DNA of 64,000 bases from an uncultured Mucilaginibacter sp. (lineage in GTDB: Bacteria; Bacteroidota; Bacteroidia; Sphingobacteriales; Sphingobacteriaceae), in NCBI GenBank assembly GCA_903891475.1, contig CAITEP010000010.1, positions 157,242 to 221,241 of the forward strand, given 5' to 3'. Numbering within the stretch: position 1 is the first letter of the stretch; each line of letters begins with the position of its first letter. The position numbers and the translations under genes are program-made. This document shows positions 32,567 to 42,106 of this stretch, in pieces. The notes under the pieces were generated by a model. It did no database searches and was not told where the DNA came from. It saw only the letters and a program-made list of their open reading frames with translations.

Positions 32567-34114
32567 TTAATGCGCGTCAGATGGCATTTTAACGGCTTTT
32601 TTGAAGGGTTGTAAATAGAGTAATGGGATAGAAAACAACATCACCAAACCAGAAATATAATAGGCATCATCATAAGTAAGCAAAAATGATTGCTTGGTTA
32701 TCTGCCCTTCAATTGCGGCGTAAGCCATATGGGTTGCATCTAATATTGATTTACCCTTTGCCTGAAATGCCGATGTTAAAAAGTTGAGCCTTTGTGTAAA
32801 CGCTGGGTTATACGGATTAATATACTCTATCAGTTTATCACGATGCTCAGCCTGACGGATGTGGATTATGGTAGTTAAGGTAGCGATACCGAACGAACCA
32901 CCTAGCTGGCGCATCATGTTATTTAAACCGGTACCTTGTCCCAGTTCGGGGCCCTTTAAATCGGCTATGGCCAAAGTTGTTAATGGCACAAATAATAAAG
33001 CCATCCCTACGCCCCTAATTAATAGCGGTATCAAAACATCACTCTGTCCTGAACTAAGGGTGGAGTTGCTAAGCATATAGGTGAAGACAAAAAACAGGAA
33101 CATGCCAATGGTTGCCATAAATTGTGCCGGCACGCCTCCGTTCAGCATTTTACCAATAAATGGCATCATAACAATGGTACACAAGCCACCGGGGAACAAA
33201 AGCTCACCCGTTTGCTGCGCGGTAAAACCTAACAAATTCTGACAAAATACGGGAAATACAAACACCGAACCATACAAACCAAAGCCCAAAATAAAGGAGG
33301 TAAACATACCCACCGCGAAACTTCGATGCCGCAAAATGGCAAAGTTTACAATGGGGTAGTCGATTGATAGCTCGCGCCAAATAAAAAGCAAGGTGCCTAA
33401 TACCGCGGTTATGGTTAATACAATAATATAGGTTTTAGCAAACCAATCTTCCGATTCGCCCTTCTCCAATATGGTTTGTAAACTACCAACGGCAACGGCC
33501 AATAGTATAATACCCCACCAATCAATTGGTCGGCCTTTGGCTTCCTTGGGTGTTTCCTTAATAAAGGTATACGCGCAAAACGCCGCGATGGCACCAACCG
33601 GAATGTTTACATAAAATATCCAACGCCATGAGGTATGGTCGGTTATATAACCACCAATGGTTGGGCCCACGGTTGGGCCTACCACCGCACCTAAACCAAA
33701 CAGTGCCGTTGCAGTGCCTATTTGTTCGCGGGGCCAGGTTTCTACCAAAATAGCTTGCGAAGTGGAGATTAAACCACCACCAGCTATACCTTGCAATATC
33801 CTGAAGATTACCAATTGGTCCAAACTGGTTGCATTACCGCATAAAAAGGAGGCAATGGTAAACACTATAATGGAGGTGATAAAATATTTTTTACGCCCGA
33901 ATTTACTGCCTAGCCAACCCGACATGGGCAATACAATTACGTTGGCTACCGCGTACCCGGTTACCACCCAAGCAACGTCCTCGAGGGTTGCACCTAGGTT
34001 GCCTTGTATATTCGGCAGCGAAACATTCACAATAGTGGTATCAATGAGCTCCAATAGCGAAGCCACGATTACCGTTATGGTGATGATCCATTTTTTAAAG
34101 CCAGTTTCAGCCAT
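32567..34114 (-). CDS. DHA2-family MFS drug efflux transporter (EmrB-like)
   Basis: A 515-aa inner-membrane transporter of the 14-helix DHA2 group. The motif series DTTIVNVSLPNIQGNLGAT in helix 1, GWLGSKFGRKK after helix 2 (motif A), GLGAVVGPTVGPTIGGYI (motif C) and the EQIGTATALFG segment are all typical. It is the last gene of a four-gene unit with tetR, tolC-like and hlyD-like genes, and should form a tripartite pump spanning both membranes. Substrates are probably hydrophobic toxic compounds. The gene is followed by a strong terminator. Confidence 0.94.
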   Translation of the reverse strand: MAETGFKKWIITITVIVASLLELIDTTIVNVSLPNIQGNLGATLEDVAWVVTGYAVANVIVLPMSGWLGSKFGRKKYFITSIIVFTIASFLCGNATSLDQLVIFRILQGIAGGGLISTSQAILVETWPREQIGTATALFGLGAVVGPTVGPTIGGYITDHTSWRWIFYVNIPVGAIAAFCAYTFIKETPKEAKGRPIDWWGIILLAVAVGSLQTILEKGESEDWFAKTYIIVLTITAVLGTLLFIWRELSIDYPIVNFAILRHRSFAVGMFTSFILGFGLYGSVFVFPVFCQNLLGFTAQQTGELLFPGGLCTIVMMPFIGKMLNGGVPAQFMATIGMFLFFVFTYMLSNSTLSSGQSDVLIPLLIRGVGMALLFVPLTTLAIADLKGPELGQGTGLNNMMRQLGGSFGIATLTTIIHIRQAEHRDKLIEYINPYNPAFTQRLNFLTSAFQAKGKSILDATHMAYAAIEGQITKQSFLLTYDDAYYISGLVMLFSIPLLYLQPFKKAVKMPSDAH

Positions 34115-34190
34115 ATTTTTAATAAATTATTTTAAGTAACACGCCATTAGCCATTGCTAGAGCATGCTACTGTTATGAATTGGCAAAAAA

Positions 34191-35255
34191 TTAATTCTCA
34201 ACTATTACCGATACGTTTACGCTCATTCCAGGGCGTAATTTTGCCAAATCTTCCTTATTGGCTTCTATCTTAATTTTAACAGGTACTCTTTGCACTACCT
34301 TTACATAGTTACCGGTAGCATTATCGGGAGGCAGCAATGAAAACTTAGCACCAGTTGCAGGGGCAAAGCTATACACGCTACCTTTTAAAGTTTTACCCGG
34401 AAAGGCATCAATTATAATATCAACTTTTTGACCAACTTTCATTTTATCCAATTGGGTTTCTTTAAAGTTGGCGGTTATGAAAGTACTGCTGTCGTTAACG
34501 ATAGAAAACAAGGTTTGTCCGCCTTGAACCAGCTGACCTAATTGTACATTCTTTTTTGAAGTAACCCCACTTGCTGGCGCGGTTATAACGGTATAGCCCA
34601 ATTGCAATTTAGCATAGTCAATATCTACTTGTTTTTGCGCCACATTTGTTTGGGTAACACCTAATTGGCTTTTTGTAGTACCTATTTGCTCTTGTGTTGC
34701 CTTATATTGCTCTTGTGCTGCTTTATAAGTGGCTTGCGCTACTTCTAAATCGGCTTTAGCTTGGTCAAATACTTGTTGGGTAACCGAACCATCTTTTACC
34801 AGGTTTGAATAGCGGTTGTAGTCTTTACTAGCTTTATCCAAACGTGCCGAGGCTGATTCAACCTGTGCCTTCGCACTGGCAGCATTTGCGCTGTTAGCAA
34901 ATATTTGCGATTCGTTTACGCCAATGTTTGAGCTTGCGCCAATTTTTGCCGCGATAGCTTGTTGCAGTTTTATTTTATAGTCGCGGTCGTCAATTTTTAC
35001 CAAAGTATCGCCTTTGTTTACATGCGAGTTTTCCTGAAAGTTGATTACTTCTACATAACCACCAACGCGAGCCACTACCGGACTGATGTCGCCATCAACC
35101 TGGGCATCGTCGGTATCAACATGTTTGCCTAAATATATATATTGCCTGATGCCAAAAAATAAACCAGCAATGATGATTACACCTAAAATAATAGGTAGCA
35201 CTCTGTTGGGTTTCTTTTTAGTTTCGTTTCCCTGTGTTTCTAGTTCGTTTGCCAT
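34191..35255 (-). CDS. HlyD/EmrA-family membrane fusion protein
   Basis: A 354-aa periplasmic adaptor. One N-terminal membrane helix (about 20-38, VLPIILGVIIIAGLFFG) is followed by YLGKHVDTDDAQVDGDISPVVARVGGYVE (the biotinyl-lipoyl start typical of EmrA), a long helical hairpin (about 95-205, Ala/Gln-rich), and the second lipoyl half and beta barrel (VITAPASGVTSKKNVQLGQLVQGGQ, GQKVDIIIDAFPGKTLKGSV). It links the MFS transporter to the TolC-like channel. Spacing to the tolC-like gene is 19 bp. Confidence 0.95.
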   Translation of the reverse strand: MANELETQGNETKKKPNRVLPIILGVIIIAGLFFGIRQYIYLGKHVDTDDAQVDGDISPVVARVGGYVEVINFQENSHVNKGDTLVKIDDRDYKIKLQQAIAAKIGASSNIGVNESQIFANSANAASAKAQVESASARLDKASKDYNRYSNLVKDGSVTQQVFDQAKADLEVAQATYKAAQEQYKATQEQIGTTKSQLGVTQTNVAQKQVDIDYAKLQLGYTVITAPASGVTSKKNVQLGQLVQGGQTLFSIVNDSSTFITANFKETQLDKMKVGQKVDIIIDAFPGKTLKGSVYSFAPATGAKFSLLPPDNATGNYVKVVQRVPVKIKIEANKEDLAKLRPGMSVNVSVIVEN

Positions 35256-35274
35256 TGTATTGATTGGTTTTGTA

Positions 35275-36597
35275 TTATTTGTTAAGTTTTCCGGTTGATT
35301 TTAATAATGTATAGTAAGCTAAACCCGCGTCGGCTTTTGCCAATTCAAGGTTAATTTCTGCCTGGTAAAGCAAGGTTTGCGCATCGGCCCTATCAGTTGC
35401 CGAAGCGATATTGCTTTTATATTTCGATTCCAAGATTTTATTGTTTTCGCCCGCTTGCGCTATGGAGGTTTGCAATAAATTTATTTTGTTGATAGCCATA
35501 TCATAGCTTTGGTAGTTTTGGTTTACCTCGCGCTTAATATTATCAACTAAAATACTTTTGTTGATATCAACTTCTTCCCGTTGAATTTTGGCTTGGGCAA
35601 TCTTATTTTTATTAGTCCAAATGGTAGCAAAATTCCAAGATAGGTTCAAGCCTAAAACTATTGGGGTAATAGCACTACCACTTTGTGGTATAGGATTGAA
35701 CTTGGTATTAATCAAATACCCGGTTGCCGAAGCTGCTAAAGTTGGCTTTTGATTAGCCATAATGGAGCTAATGTTTTTGTCGGATACTTGTCCGCGTAAA
35801 TCCATTTGCTTTAGCTCGGTACGGTTGGCTAACGCGGTATCCAAATAATTTGTTAATGGATTGAGTGGCTTGGTAGCATCCGCAATGGTTTCAACCTTTA
35901 ATTGGGTTGTTTCGGGTAAGCCGAGCAAAATATTCAAATTATAGTTTACTATTTTGCGGTTGGTTTCTAAATCAATGCCATTTAGTTCTACATTGGCATG
36001 TTGTAGTTGAAACCGCAGTACATCGTTTTTGGTAACAATGCCTTGCTCAAAAAAACGTTGCGATTGTTTTATCTGGGCATCAATGGTTGCCAAATTTTGC
36101 TCCACTACCTTTTTGCTTTGCAATACCTTGTATAAATTATAATAGGCGGTTACAATGGCATAAGTAATTTCATCTTTATTGATGTCGGCATCTAAGCGAG
36201 AAACCTGTGTCAATAACTCGGTCGACTCCTGCGCGTATTTAAATTTATTGCCATTAAATATCACCTCACTTGCCGACACGGTACCTAACCAGGCTGTGTT
36301 GTTTGGAGGCAATGCCAAATTTAATTTACCCAAGCTAAGCGTATTAACAGGTATTTCGGCCTGATTAAAGCCCAAGCTCGCACTGGCATTTGGCTTGTTT
36401 AAATCCTTGGTTTGGTTGTATTGCGATACCGCCTCATCAATTTTTGACTGCGAAAGCTTTAGCACCTTGCTGTTTTGCAAGCCGAGCTTTATAGCCTCGT
36501 TTAGGGTAATCACCCTATCTTGCCCATGTGCCTTGCTGATAAACAGCAATGCCGGTAGTAGCAGGGTTATAAGCAATGGTTTTAGTTTTATGCTCAT
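35275..36597 (-). CDS. TolC-family outer membrane efflux protein
   Basis: A 440-aa outer membrane channel. The signal peptide starts at ATG 36597 (MSIKLKPLLITLLLPALLFISKAHG); the frame extends to 36654, but those 19 codons overlap the tetR gene and do not form a signal. The two internal TolC repeats are visible: LNEAIKLGLQNSKVLKLSQ and ITYAIVTAYYNLYKVLQSKKVVEQNL in the first, EEVDINKSILVDNIKREVNQNYQSY and ATDRADAQTLLYQAEINLELAKADAGL in the second. It is the first structural gene of the efflux operon, 28 bp after tetR. Confidence 0.94.
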   Translation of the reverse strand: MSIKLKPLLITLLLPALLFISKAHGQDRVITLNEAIKLGLQNSKVLKLSQSKIDEAVSQYNQTKDLNKPNASASLGFNQAEIPVNTLSLGKLNLALPPNNTAWLGTVSASEVIFNGNKFKYAQESTELLTQVSRLDADINKDEITYAIVTAYYNLYKVLQSKKVVEQNLATIDAQIKQSQRFFEQGIVTKNDVLRFQLQHANVELNGIDLETNRKIVNYNLNILLGLPETTQLKVETIADATKPLNPLTNYLDTALANRTELKQMDLRGQVSDKNISSIMANQKPTLAASATGYLINTKFNPIPQSGSAITPIVLGLNLSWNFATIWTNKNKIAQAKIQREEVDINKSILVDNIKREVNQNYQSYDMAINKINLLQTSIAQAGENNKILESKYKSNIASATDRADAQTLLYQAEINLELAKADAGLAYYTLLKSTGKLNK

Positions 36598-36625
36598 GTT
36601 TTTTAAATGGAGAAGTTTGGTTGTT

Positions 36626-37279
36626 TTATACGGTTGTGTTATCATGCTGTTCAACTAATAAGTAGGCTCGTAAAAGCCTTTTCATATAATTTTTAAACCT
36701 GGGTTTCAGGTCTTCTTCTAAATATTTTTCTTCCCTAATATCGTGTCCCAACATTAAGGATGATATATTGGGCGTGTTAATTATATAATTTTTTGTGCCG
36801 AAAATGGTAGCGGTAATCATGGCCGAATCAATATCATGATTAAAGCTGCCGTTTTTAACTCCCTCGTCAAAAATCTTCTTGATTTCGTTTACATTCACCA
36901 TCAAGATATCGGTAATTTTATCGGTCAGGTCCGTTCTTTTACTTATCGACATTTCCCTATGTATCAGTTTCTGGAAACAATTGTTAACAATAATACGGTC
37001 AACATAGTTTTCAATACAGGTGTCTAACTTGTCCCAGCTGCTTTTGCTATCGTCGTTACCAATATTTTGCAGTAGCGTTTGGAAAGAGGAAATCTTACGT
37101 TCAAATACCGCTAAAAACAAACCCTCTTTGGAGCCGAAATAATAATTAAGCATAGCCATATTTACCCCGGCCTCGCTCGATATCATTCGGGTAGAAGCAC
37201 CATCAAAACCCAAGTCCGAAAATATTTTTTCAGCTACATCAAGGATATGGTCTTTCTTGTCTATTTTATCTTTATCCAT
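36626..37279 (-). CDS. TetR/AcrR-family transcriptional regulator
   Basis: A 217-aa regulator with the N-terminal TetR DNA-binding domain (residues 10-58: ILDVAEKIFSDLGFDGASTRMISSEAGVNMAMLNYYFGSKEGLF). The C-terminal ligand-binding domain is helical and of ordinary length. It is the first gene of the unit tetR-tolC-emrA-emrB, so it most likely represses its own operon and the pump. A palindrome AATCAA-ACGA-TTGATT lies 22 bp upstream of its start and overlaps the promoter region. Confidence 0.94.
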   Translation of the reverse strand: MDKDKIDKKDHILDVAEKIFSDLGFDGASTRMISSEAGVNMAMLNYYFGSKEGLFLAVFERKISSFQTLLQNIGNDDSKSSWDKLDTCIENYVDRIIVNNCFQKLIHREMSISKRTDLTDKITDILMVNVNEIKKIFDEGVKNGSFNHDIDSAMITATIFGTKNYIINTPNISSLMLGHDIREEKYLEEDLKPRFKNYMKRLLRAYLLVEQHDNTTV

Positions 37280-37293
37280 CTCTTATACCGCAA

Positions 37294-37316
37294 CAAAATT
37301 AATCAAACGATTGATT
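37294..37316 (-). promoter_or_regulatory. Probable promoter and TetR operator
   Basis: On the minus strand TAATTTTG (37301-37294) matches TAnnTTTG, 14 bases from the tetR ATG. The 16-bp inverted repeat AATCAAACGATTGATT (37301-37316) touches it on the upstream side. The layout fits an autorepressor site; binding by the TetR protein is inference. Confidence 0.5.
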
Positions 37317-37517
37317 GAAATTGACATGGGTTTGTAATTTTGTGTGGGGATATATTGAAAAATTATTTTTAAAATAAGTTGTTTGCTTGCTTAGCCAATA
37401 TTTATTTGAGGATATTGTGCGTTTCAGGAATGAATTAAAATCTCTGTTAATAGGAAGATATTTATTTAAACGTAATAAAAACCACCTGTTCCTTTCCCCA
37501 ACCTCCCATTCTTTCAA

Positions 37518-37525
37518 TATATTTG
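37518..37525 (+). promoter_or_regulatory. Bacteroidota -7 box (TATATTTG) for the PIG-L gene
   Basis: TATATTTG matches TAnnTTTG exactly and ends 5 bases before ATG 37531, so the transcript would be almost leaderless. This supports ATG 37531 over the open frame that begins at 37387. Confidence 0.55.
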
Positions 37526-37530
37526 TTTCC

Positions 37531-39993
37531 ATGACCACAAGGATAAAACTGTCGCTGCTGCTTGTTTTTTTTGCCAATGCTATTTTCGCGCAAACGGCCC
37601 CTCCGGCAGATGCCATCACTCTACAACAAAACCTTAAAAAATTGGGGGTATTGGGCAGTGTGCTGTATGTTGCCGCGCACCCCGACGATGAAAATACCCG
37701 CTTGCTGGCCTATTTAGCGCAAGAAAAGCATTACCGCACTGGCTACCTATCCATGACCCGCGGTGATGGCGGACAAAACCTGTTAGGCAACGAGCAAGGC
37801 GAACTATTGGGCTTAATACGTACCCAAGAACTTTTGGCAGCCCGCAGGGTAGATGGTGCTGAACAGTTTTTTACCCGAGCCAATGATTTTGGCTTTTCGA
37901 AAGGGCCAGGCGAGACCTTGAAAATATGGGATAAGGAAAAAATACTTTCGGACGTGGTATGGGTCATTAGGAATTTCAGACCGGATGTTATTATTTGTCG
38001 CTTCCCAACTACGGGTGAGGGTGGGCATGGTCACCATACTTCCTCAGCAATTTTGGCGCAGGAGGCCTTTGCCGCCGCGGCCGACCCAAATCGATTTCCT
38101 GAACAATTAAAATATGTAAAAACCTGGCAAGCCAAGCGCCTGCTATGGAACACCTTTAATTTTGGTGGAAATAATACCACCGCGCCCGACCAGTTTAAGA
38201 TTGATGTAGGTGTTTACAACCCTTTAATTGGCAAAGGTTATGGAGAAATAGCCGCCGAAAGCAGATCGAACCATAAAACACAGGGTTTTGGCTCGGCAAG
38301 GCAAAAAGGCGAGAGCTTTGAATTTTTTAAAACTATTTTAGGCGATGCCCCAAAAGCTGATTTATTTGAAGGGGTCAATACCACTTGGCAACGCGTAAAT
38401 GAACAAGCCACTATTGGCAAAGCGATTGATGATATAAAAGCGAATTTTAATAGCGAAGCTCCCTATAAATCGGTACCCGCCTTGGTTGATTTGCTAAGCA
38501 AGGTGGAGAAAATAAATGACACCTATTGGCAAGAACAAAAAGCCAAGGAACTGAAAGATTTAATAGCCGCATGCGCTGGATTATGGTTTGAGAGCTATAC
38601 GGTCGCGCCTACCTATGCCATTGGCGATAGCATCGAAATACGGTCTAATATTATAAATAGGTTTAATGATAAAATTAAGCTTGTTTCGGTAAGTGCCGGA
38701 ACAAGCACCAAAAGCCCGAATACTGAAACCGCTATTCCTGCCAATCAGCTCATTACTATAAACTCAGGTATCATCGCCAGTAAAATTTCTCAACCTTATT
38801 GGTTATTAAACAGTCACCCTATTGGTTTTTATACTATTGATGATCCATTGGTAATAGGTAACCCTGAAAACCCCGACCAGCCTGTAGTTGATTATGTGTT
38901 TAACATTGAAGGCAAACAATTACATTACCAGCGCAAATTGATATATAAATACGTAGACCCTGTTCGTGGCGAGGTTTACCAACCGTTGGAGGTTACTCCA
39001 CCTGTTACCGCCAATTTGGATGCGAAGGATTATATTTTCTACAATAAAAATCCGCAAACCGTTGAAATAAAGCTAAAAGCCTATACCAATGCAAGCGGAA
39101 GCATCAGCTTAAATGCGGGTTTAGGGTGGAAGGTATCGCCGGATAAAATTGACCTATCCAACAAAAACAAAGGTGATGAATGGGCTGCCTCCTTTACCAT
39201 CAGCCCGACGGATAATCAACCAAAAACCACCACTTTGGAAGCCAAGTTGGTGGTTAACGGCAAACCATATTCGTTAGCGGTGCAACATATTAATTATAAC
39301 CATGTGCCAAATATTACCCTGTTCCCGCAAGCATCGGCCAAATTGATTTATTTGGATTTAAAATTGGCGGGTAAAAAAATTGGCTATATAGTTGGCCCTG
39401 GCGATTTTGTGCCCGATGCCTTAAAACAAATAGGATACGAGGTAAATTTATTGACCGAAAATGAAATATTAAACACGGACCTATCCACCTACGATGCCAT
39501 CATAACCGGCGTAAGAGCCTACAATGTGAACGATCGCTTAGCGGTTGAGCAACCTAAACTTTTACAATATGTAAAAAATGGAGGTAACTTGGTGGTTCAA
39601 TATAATAATTATAATGGTTTGGTTACCAAACAAATTGGCCCTTATCCGTTTAGGGTGGTAAACCAAAGAGTGACGGATGAGAACGCGCCAATTACTGTGT
39701 TAGACAAAGATAACCCCGTTTTAAATTACCCCAATACCATTACCCAGGATGATTTTAATGGTTGGGTGCAAGAACGCGGTTTGTACTATTTATCAGAAAT
39801 TGACCCGCAATACAAAGCCATTTTACAAATGAACGACCCTAATGAAACACCCAATAACGGAGCTTTAATAGTTGGCGATTATGGCAAAGGCAGGTTTATA
39901 TATACCTCCTTGGCTTTCTTTAGGCAATTGCCAGCAGGGGTGCCAGGGGCTTATAGGTTGTTTGTTAATTTACTCAGCAAGCCTAAAAAATAA
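37531..39993 (+). CDS. PIG-L (LmbE-like) deacetylase, secreted, with a large C-terminal region
   Basis: An 820-aa exported protein. The signal peptide (MTTRIKLSLLLVFFANAIFAQ) begins at ATG 37531. The N-terminal domain (about 35-275) is an LmbE/PIG-L N-acetylglucosaminyl deacetylase fold with AHPDDE (zinc ligands His, Asp, Asp), SMTRGDGGQN and GEGGHGHHTSS (third His ligand). A middle linker is followed by a beta-sandwich region (about 390-610), and residues about 620-820 form a glutamine-amidotransferase-like domain (KKIGYIVGPGDFVPDALKQIGYEVN, GNLVVQYNNYNG). This is the long PIG-L arrangement known from Bacteroidota. Substrate (GlcNAc-type) unproven. Confidence 0.9.
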   Translation: MTTRIKLSLLLVFFANAIFAQTAPPADAITLQQNLKKLGVLGSVLYVAAHPDDENTRLLAYLAQEKHYRTGYLSMTRGDGGQNLLGNEQGELLGLIRTQELLAARRVDGAEQFFTRANDFGFSKGPGETLKIWDKEKILSDVVWVIRNFRPDVIICRFPTTGEGGHGHHTSSAILAQEAFAAAADPNRFPEQLKYVKTWQAKRLLWNTFNFGGNNTTAPDQFKIDVGVYNPLIGKGYGEIAAESRSNHKTQGFGSARQKGESFEFFKTILGDAPKADLFEGVNTTWQRVNEQATIGKAIDDIKANFNSEAPYKSVPALVDLLSKVEKINDTYWQEQKAKELKDLIAACAGLWFESYTVAPTYAIGDSIEIRSNIINRFNDKIKLVSVSAGTSTKSPNTETAIPANQLITINSGIIASKISQPYWLLNSHPIGFYTIDDPLVIGNPENPDQPVVDYVFNIEGKQLHYQRKLIYKYVDPVRGEVYQPLEVTPPVTANLDAKDYIFYNKNPQTVEIKLKAYTNASGSISLNAGLGWKVSPDKIDLSNKNKGDEWAASFTISPTDNQPKTTTLEAKLVVNGKPYSLAVQHINYNHVPNITLFPQASAKLIYLDLKLAGKKIGYIVGPGDFVPDALKQIGYEVNLLTENEILNTDLSTYDAIITGVRAYNVNDRLAVEQPKLLQYVKNGGNLVVQYNNYNGLVTKQIGPYPFRVVNQRVTDENAPITVLDKDNPVLNYPNTITQDDFNGWVQERGLYYLSEIDPQYKAILQMNDPNETPNNGALIVGDYGKGRFIYTSLAFFRQLPAGVPGAYRLFVNLLSKPKK

Positions 39994-40025
39994 ATATTTG
40001 ATTAGGCTGCAATAATTAAAAAATA

Positions 40026-40033
40026 TAACTTTG
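40026..40033 (+). promoter_or_regulatory. Bacteroidota -7 box (TAACTTTG)
   Basis: TAACTTTG fits TAnnTTTG and lies 19 bases upstream of the small membrane protein gene at 40053. It would drive that gene, the 41-aa ORF and the symporter as one unit. Confidence 0.55.
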
Positions 40034-40052
40034 CAGCAGAAATTAAAGAATT

Positions 40053-40253
40053 ATGGCAACACATCCACACAAAGAAGAAGATAAAGGAGTTAACGTTAAC
40101 AATTTGTATTATTTGGTTGGCGCGGCTGGTGGTCTTTTTGTAGGCTGTATTTTAGGTTGCGGCGCCATTTGGATACCTATTTTAGGTGTTTTTGGGGTAC
40201 TGTTTACCGGCTTTTTCCGCAATGTATTTGTAAAAGGCCGTGCAGGCGCCTGA
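40053..40253 (+). CDS. Small Gly-rich membrane protein
   Basis: A 66-aa protein with a charged N-terminus (MATHPHKEEDKGVNVNN), two closely spaced hydrophobic stretches (about 19-33 and 37-54) rich in Gly and Cys, and a basic end. No family is recognised. It is the first gene of a probable unit with the 41-aa ORF and the symporter. The start is supported by the -7 box 19 bases upstream. Confidence 0.65.
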   Translation: MATHPHKEEDKGVNVNNLYYLVGAAGGLFVGCILGCGAIWIPILGVFGVLFTGFFRNVFVKGRAGA

Positions 40254-40365
40254 TCCCGATCTTCCTTCCTTTATACATAGCTGGCGGCAATTTTATTTAA
40301 TTGTTGCTGCTTGGCTTATTTTCTTGATTATCACAGGGCAGCTTATTACTTTTATGCTTAAATGA
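40240..40365 (+). CDS. 41-aa single-helix membrane ORF overlapping both neighbours
   Basis: This ORF is short and starts with GTG. It encodes 41 residues, with the N-terminal part MQAPDPDLPSFIHSWRQF followed by one transmembrane helix (about 19-38, YLIVAAWLIFLIITGQLITF) and MLK. Its start lies within the end of the 40053 gene (14-bp overlap), and its stop TGA shares ATGA with the start of the sodium:solute symporter (4-bp overlap). Such nesting is typical of translational coupling. Small accessory proteins precede several SSS-type transporters in bacteria, which supports a role as a partner of the symporter. The coding status is an inference from position and composition. Confidence 0.6.
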   Translation: MQAPDPDLPSFIHSWRQFYLIVAAWLIFLIITGQLITFMLK

Positions 40366-42068
40366 GCATAACCGACTGGATAGTCCTTTTCGCCACCCTG
40401 CTTTTCATCATCATTTACGGGGTATGGAAAAGCGGCAGCAATAAAAACATCGATCAATACCTAATGGGGAGCCGCTCATTACCCTGGTATGCGGTAGGTT
40501 TTTCTATGATGGCCACACAAGCAAGTGCTATCACCTTTTTATCAGCCCCTGGGCAGGCTTATGCCGATGGGATGCGCTTTGTGCAATTTTACCTCGGTTT
40601 GCCCATCGCCATGATAGTGCTTTGTGTAACCTTTGTACCCATATTCCATCGCCTAAAAGTTTATACCGCTTATGAGTTTTTGGAGAATCGCTTTAACTTA
40701 AAAACACGTGTTTTAACAGCCTTTTTGTTTTTAATACAGCGAGGCCTCTCTACCGGAATCACCATTTACGCGCCTGCCATCATCCTTTCAACCATATTAA
40801 ACATCAATACCGTTTATACTACTTTGTTTATTGGCGGCTTGGTTATTTTTTATACTGTTTATGGAGGCACTAAAGCAGTGTCATACACCCAGTTACTGCA
40901 AATGAGCATCATTTTTTTAGGGATGTTTTTTGCAGGCGCTTTAATTGTTGGGCTACTGCCCGATGGGGTCGGATTTACAAAAGCCATCAAGTTTGCAGGT
41001 AAGCTAGGCAAAATGAACGTGATTGACTGGAAGTTCGACCCTAAAAGCCGGTACAATGTTTGGAGTGGTCTTATTGGGGGCTTCTTTCTGCAACTATCCT
41101 ATTTCGGGACAGACCAAAGTCAGGTTGGGCGTTATTTAACAGGAAGCTCCATAGGGCAAAGCCGTTTGGGTTTAATTATGAACGGACTGGTAAAAATACC
41201 CATGCAGTTTCTGATATTGTTAATTGGGGTTTTGGTTTTCGCTTTTTACCAGTTTAACAGGCCGCCTTTATTCTTTAACCAGTACGAGGTAAAACAAGTG
41301 AAGGCAAGTACATTTAGCAAAGAATATAATCAAATAGAAAGCCAATATGCCAATGCCTTTGAAGCACGCAAGAAAAGAGCAGATGAGCTGATTATAGCCT
41401 TTGATAGCAAAAATGAGCATAGCATTGATGCGGCAAAAGATGCATTAAAGGTTGCAGACAATCAATCAACCACCCTGCGAAAGCAAGCCATCGCGGTGAT
41501 GAAGAAAAATAATAGCAAGGCTAATGAAGACGATACCAACTATGTTTTTTTAACCTTTGTTACCCAGTATTTACCAAAAGGGGTAATTGGACTATTAGTG
41601 GCCATTGTGTTTTTAGCCTCCATGGGTTCAACGGCAAGTGCCTTAAATTCATTGGCTTCTACCAGTATTGTGGATGTTTATAAACGAATGATAAACCCCA
41701 ACGCTACCGAAAAAAATTACTTATTGGCATCAAGGTTGGCTACTGTTTTTTGGGGGATAGTTTGTGTAATAATGGCCCTGTATGCCAGCAAAGTAGGGAA
41801 CCTGTTGGAATTTGTAAACCAACTGGGCTCTTATTTGTATGGTACTATTTTGGGCGTATTTGTAGTGGCATTTTATTTAAAAAATATTAAAGGCGACGCG
41901 GTTTTTATAGCGGCAATAATTACCGAGTTGTTGATCTGCCTACTTGGCTTTTATCAGGTAGTGGCTTATTTATGGTTAAATGCCATAGGCTGTATCTTAT
42001 TGGTAATTTTGGCACTCGTTATTTCTTTTTTGATGCCGAAAAAAAACCTGCAGACCAGCCTTAATTAG
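40362..42068 (+). CDS. Sodium:solute symporter (SSS family)
   Basis: A 568-aa inner-membrane symporter with the LeuT-like SSS fold. MGSRSLPWYAVGFSMMATQASAITFLSAPGQAY is the signature helix 1 region, and LQLSYFGTDQSQVGRYLTGSS and GVIGLLVAIVFLASMGSTASALNSLASTSIVDVYKR are conserved around the sodium sites. A hydrophilic, helical insertion of about 90 residues (about 310-400, KQVKASTFSKEYNQIESQYANAFE) splits the membrane segments, as in a Bacteroidota subgroup. Neighbours: a 41-aa membrane ORF overlaps the start. The solute is not evident, sialic acid and other organic acids being family possibilities. Confidence 0.92.
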   Translation: MSITDWIVLFATLLFIIIYGVWKSGSNKNIDQYLMGSRSLPWYAVGFSMMATQASAITFLSAPGQAYADGMRFVQFYLGLPIAMIVLCVTFVPIFHRLKVYTAYEFLENRFNLKTRVLTAFLFLIQRGLSTGITIYAPAIILSTILNINTVYTTLFIGGLVIFYTVYGGTKAVSYTQLLQMSIIFLGMFFAGALIVGLLPDGVGFTKAIKFAGKLGKMNVIDWKFDPKSRYNVWSGLIGGFFLQLSYFGTDQSQVGRYLTGSSIGQSRLGLIMNGLVKIPMQFLILLIGVLVFAFYQFNRPPLFFNQYEVKQVKASTFSKEYNQIESQYANAFEARKKRADELIIAFDSKNEHSIDAAKDALKVADNQSTTLRKQAIAVMKKNNSKANEDDTNYVFLTFVTQYLPKGVIGLLVAIVFLASMGSTASALNSLASTSIVDVYKRMINPNATEKNYLLASRLATVFWGIVCVIMALYASKVGNLLEFVNQLGSYLYGTILGVFVVAFYLKNIKGDAVFIAAIITELLICLLGFYQVVAYLWLNAIGCILLVILALVISFLMPKKNLQTSLN

Positions 42069-42106
42069 CCTACTAAAATTTATTTTTGACTTATTATTAT
42101 TGAGCA

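Noticed and set aside
36179..36658. Plus-strand ORFs across the tolC-like gene
   Set aside because: Antisense frames of the channel gene and of the tetR end; no motifs.
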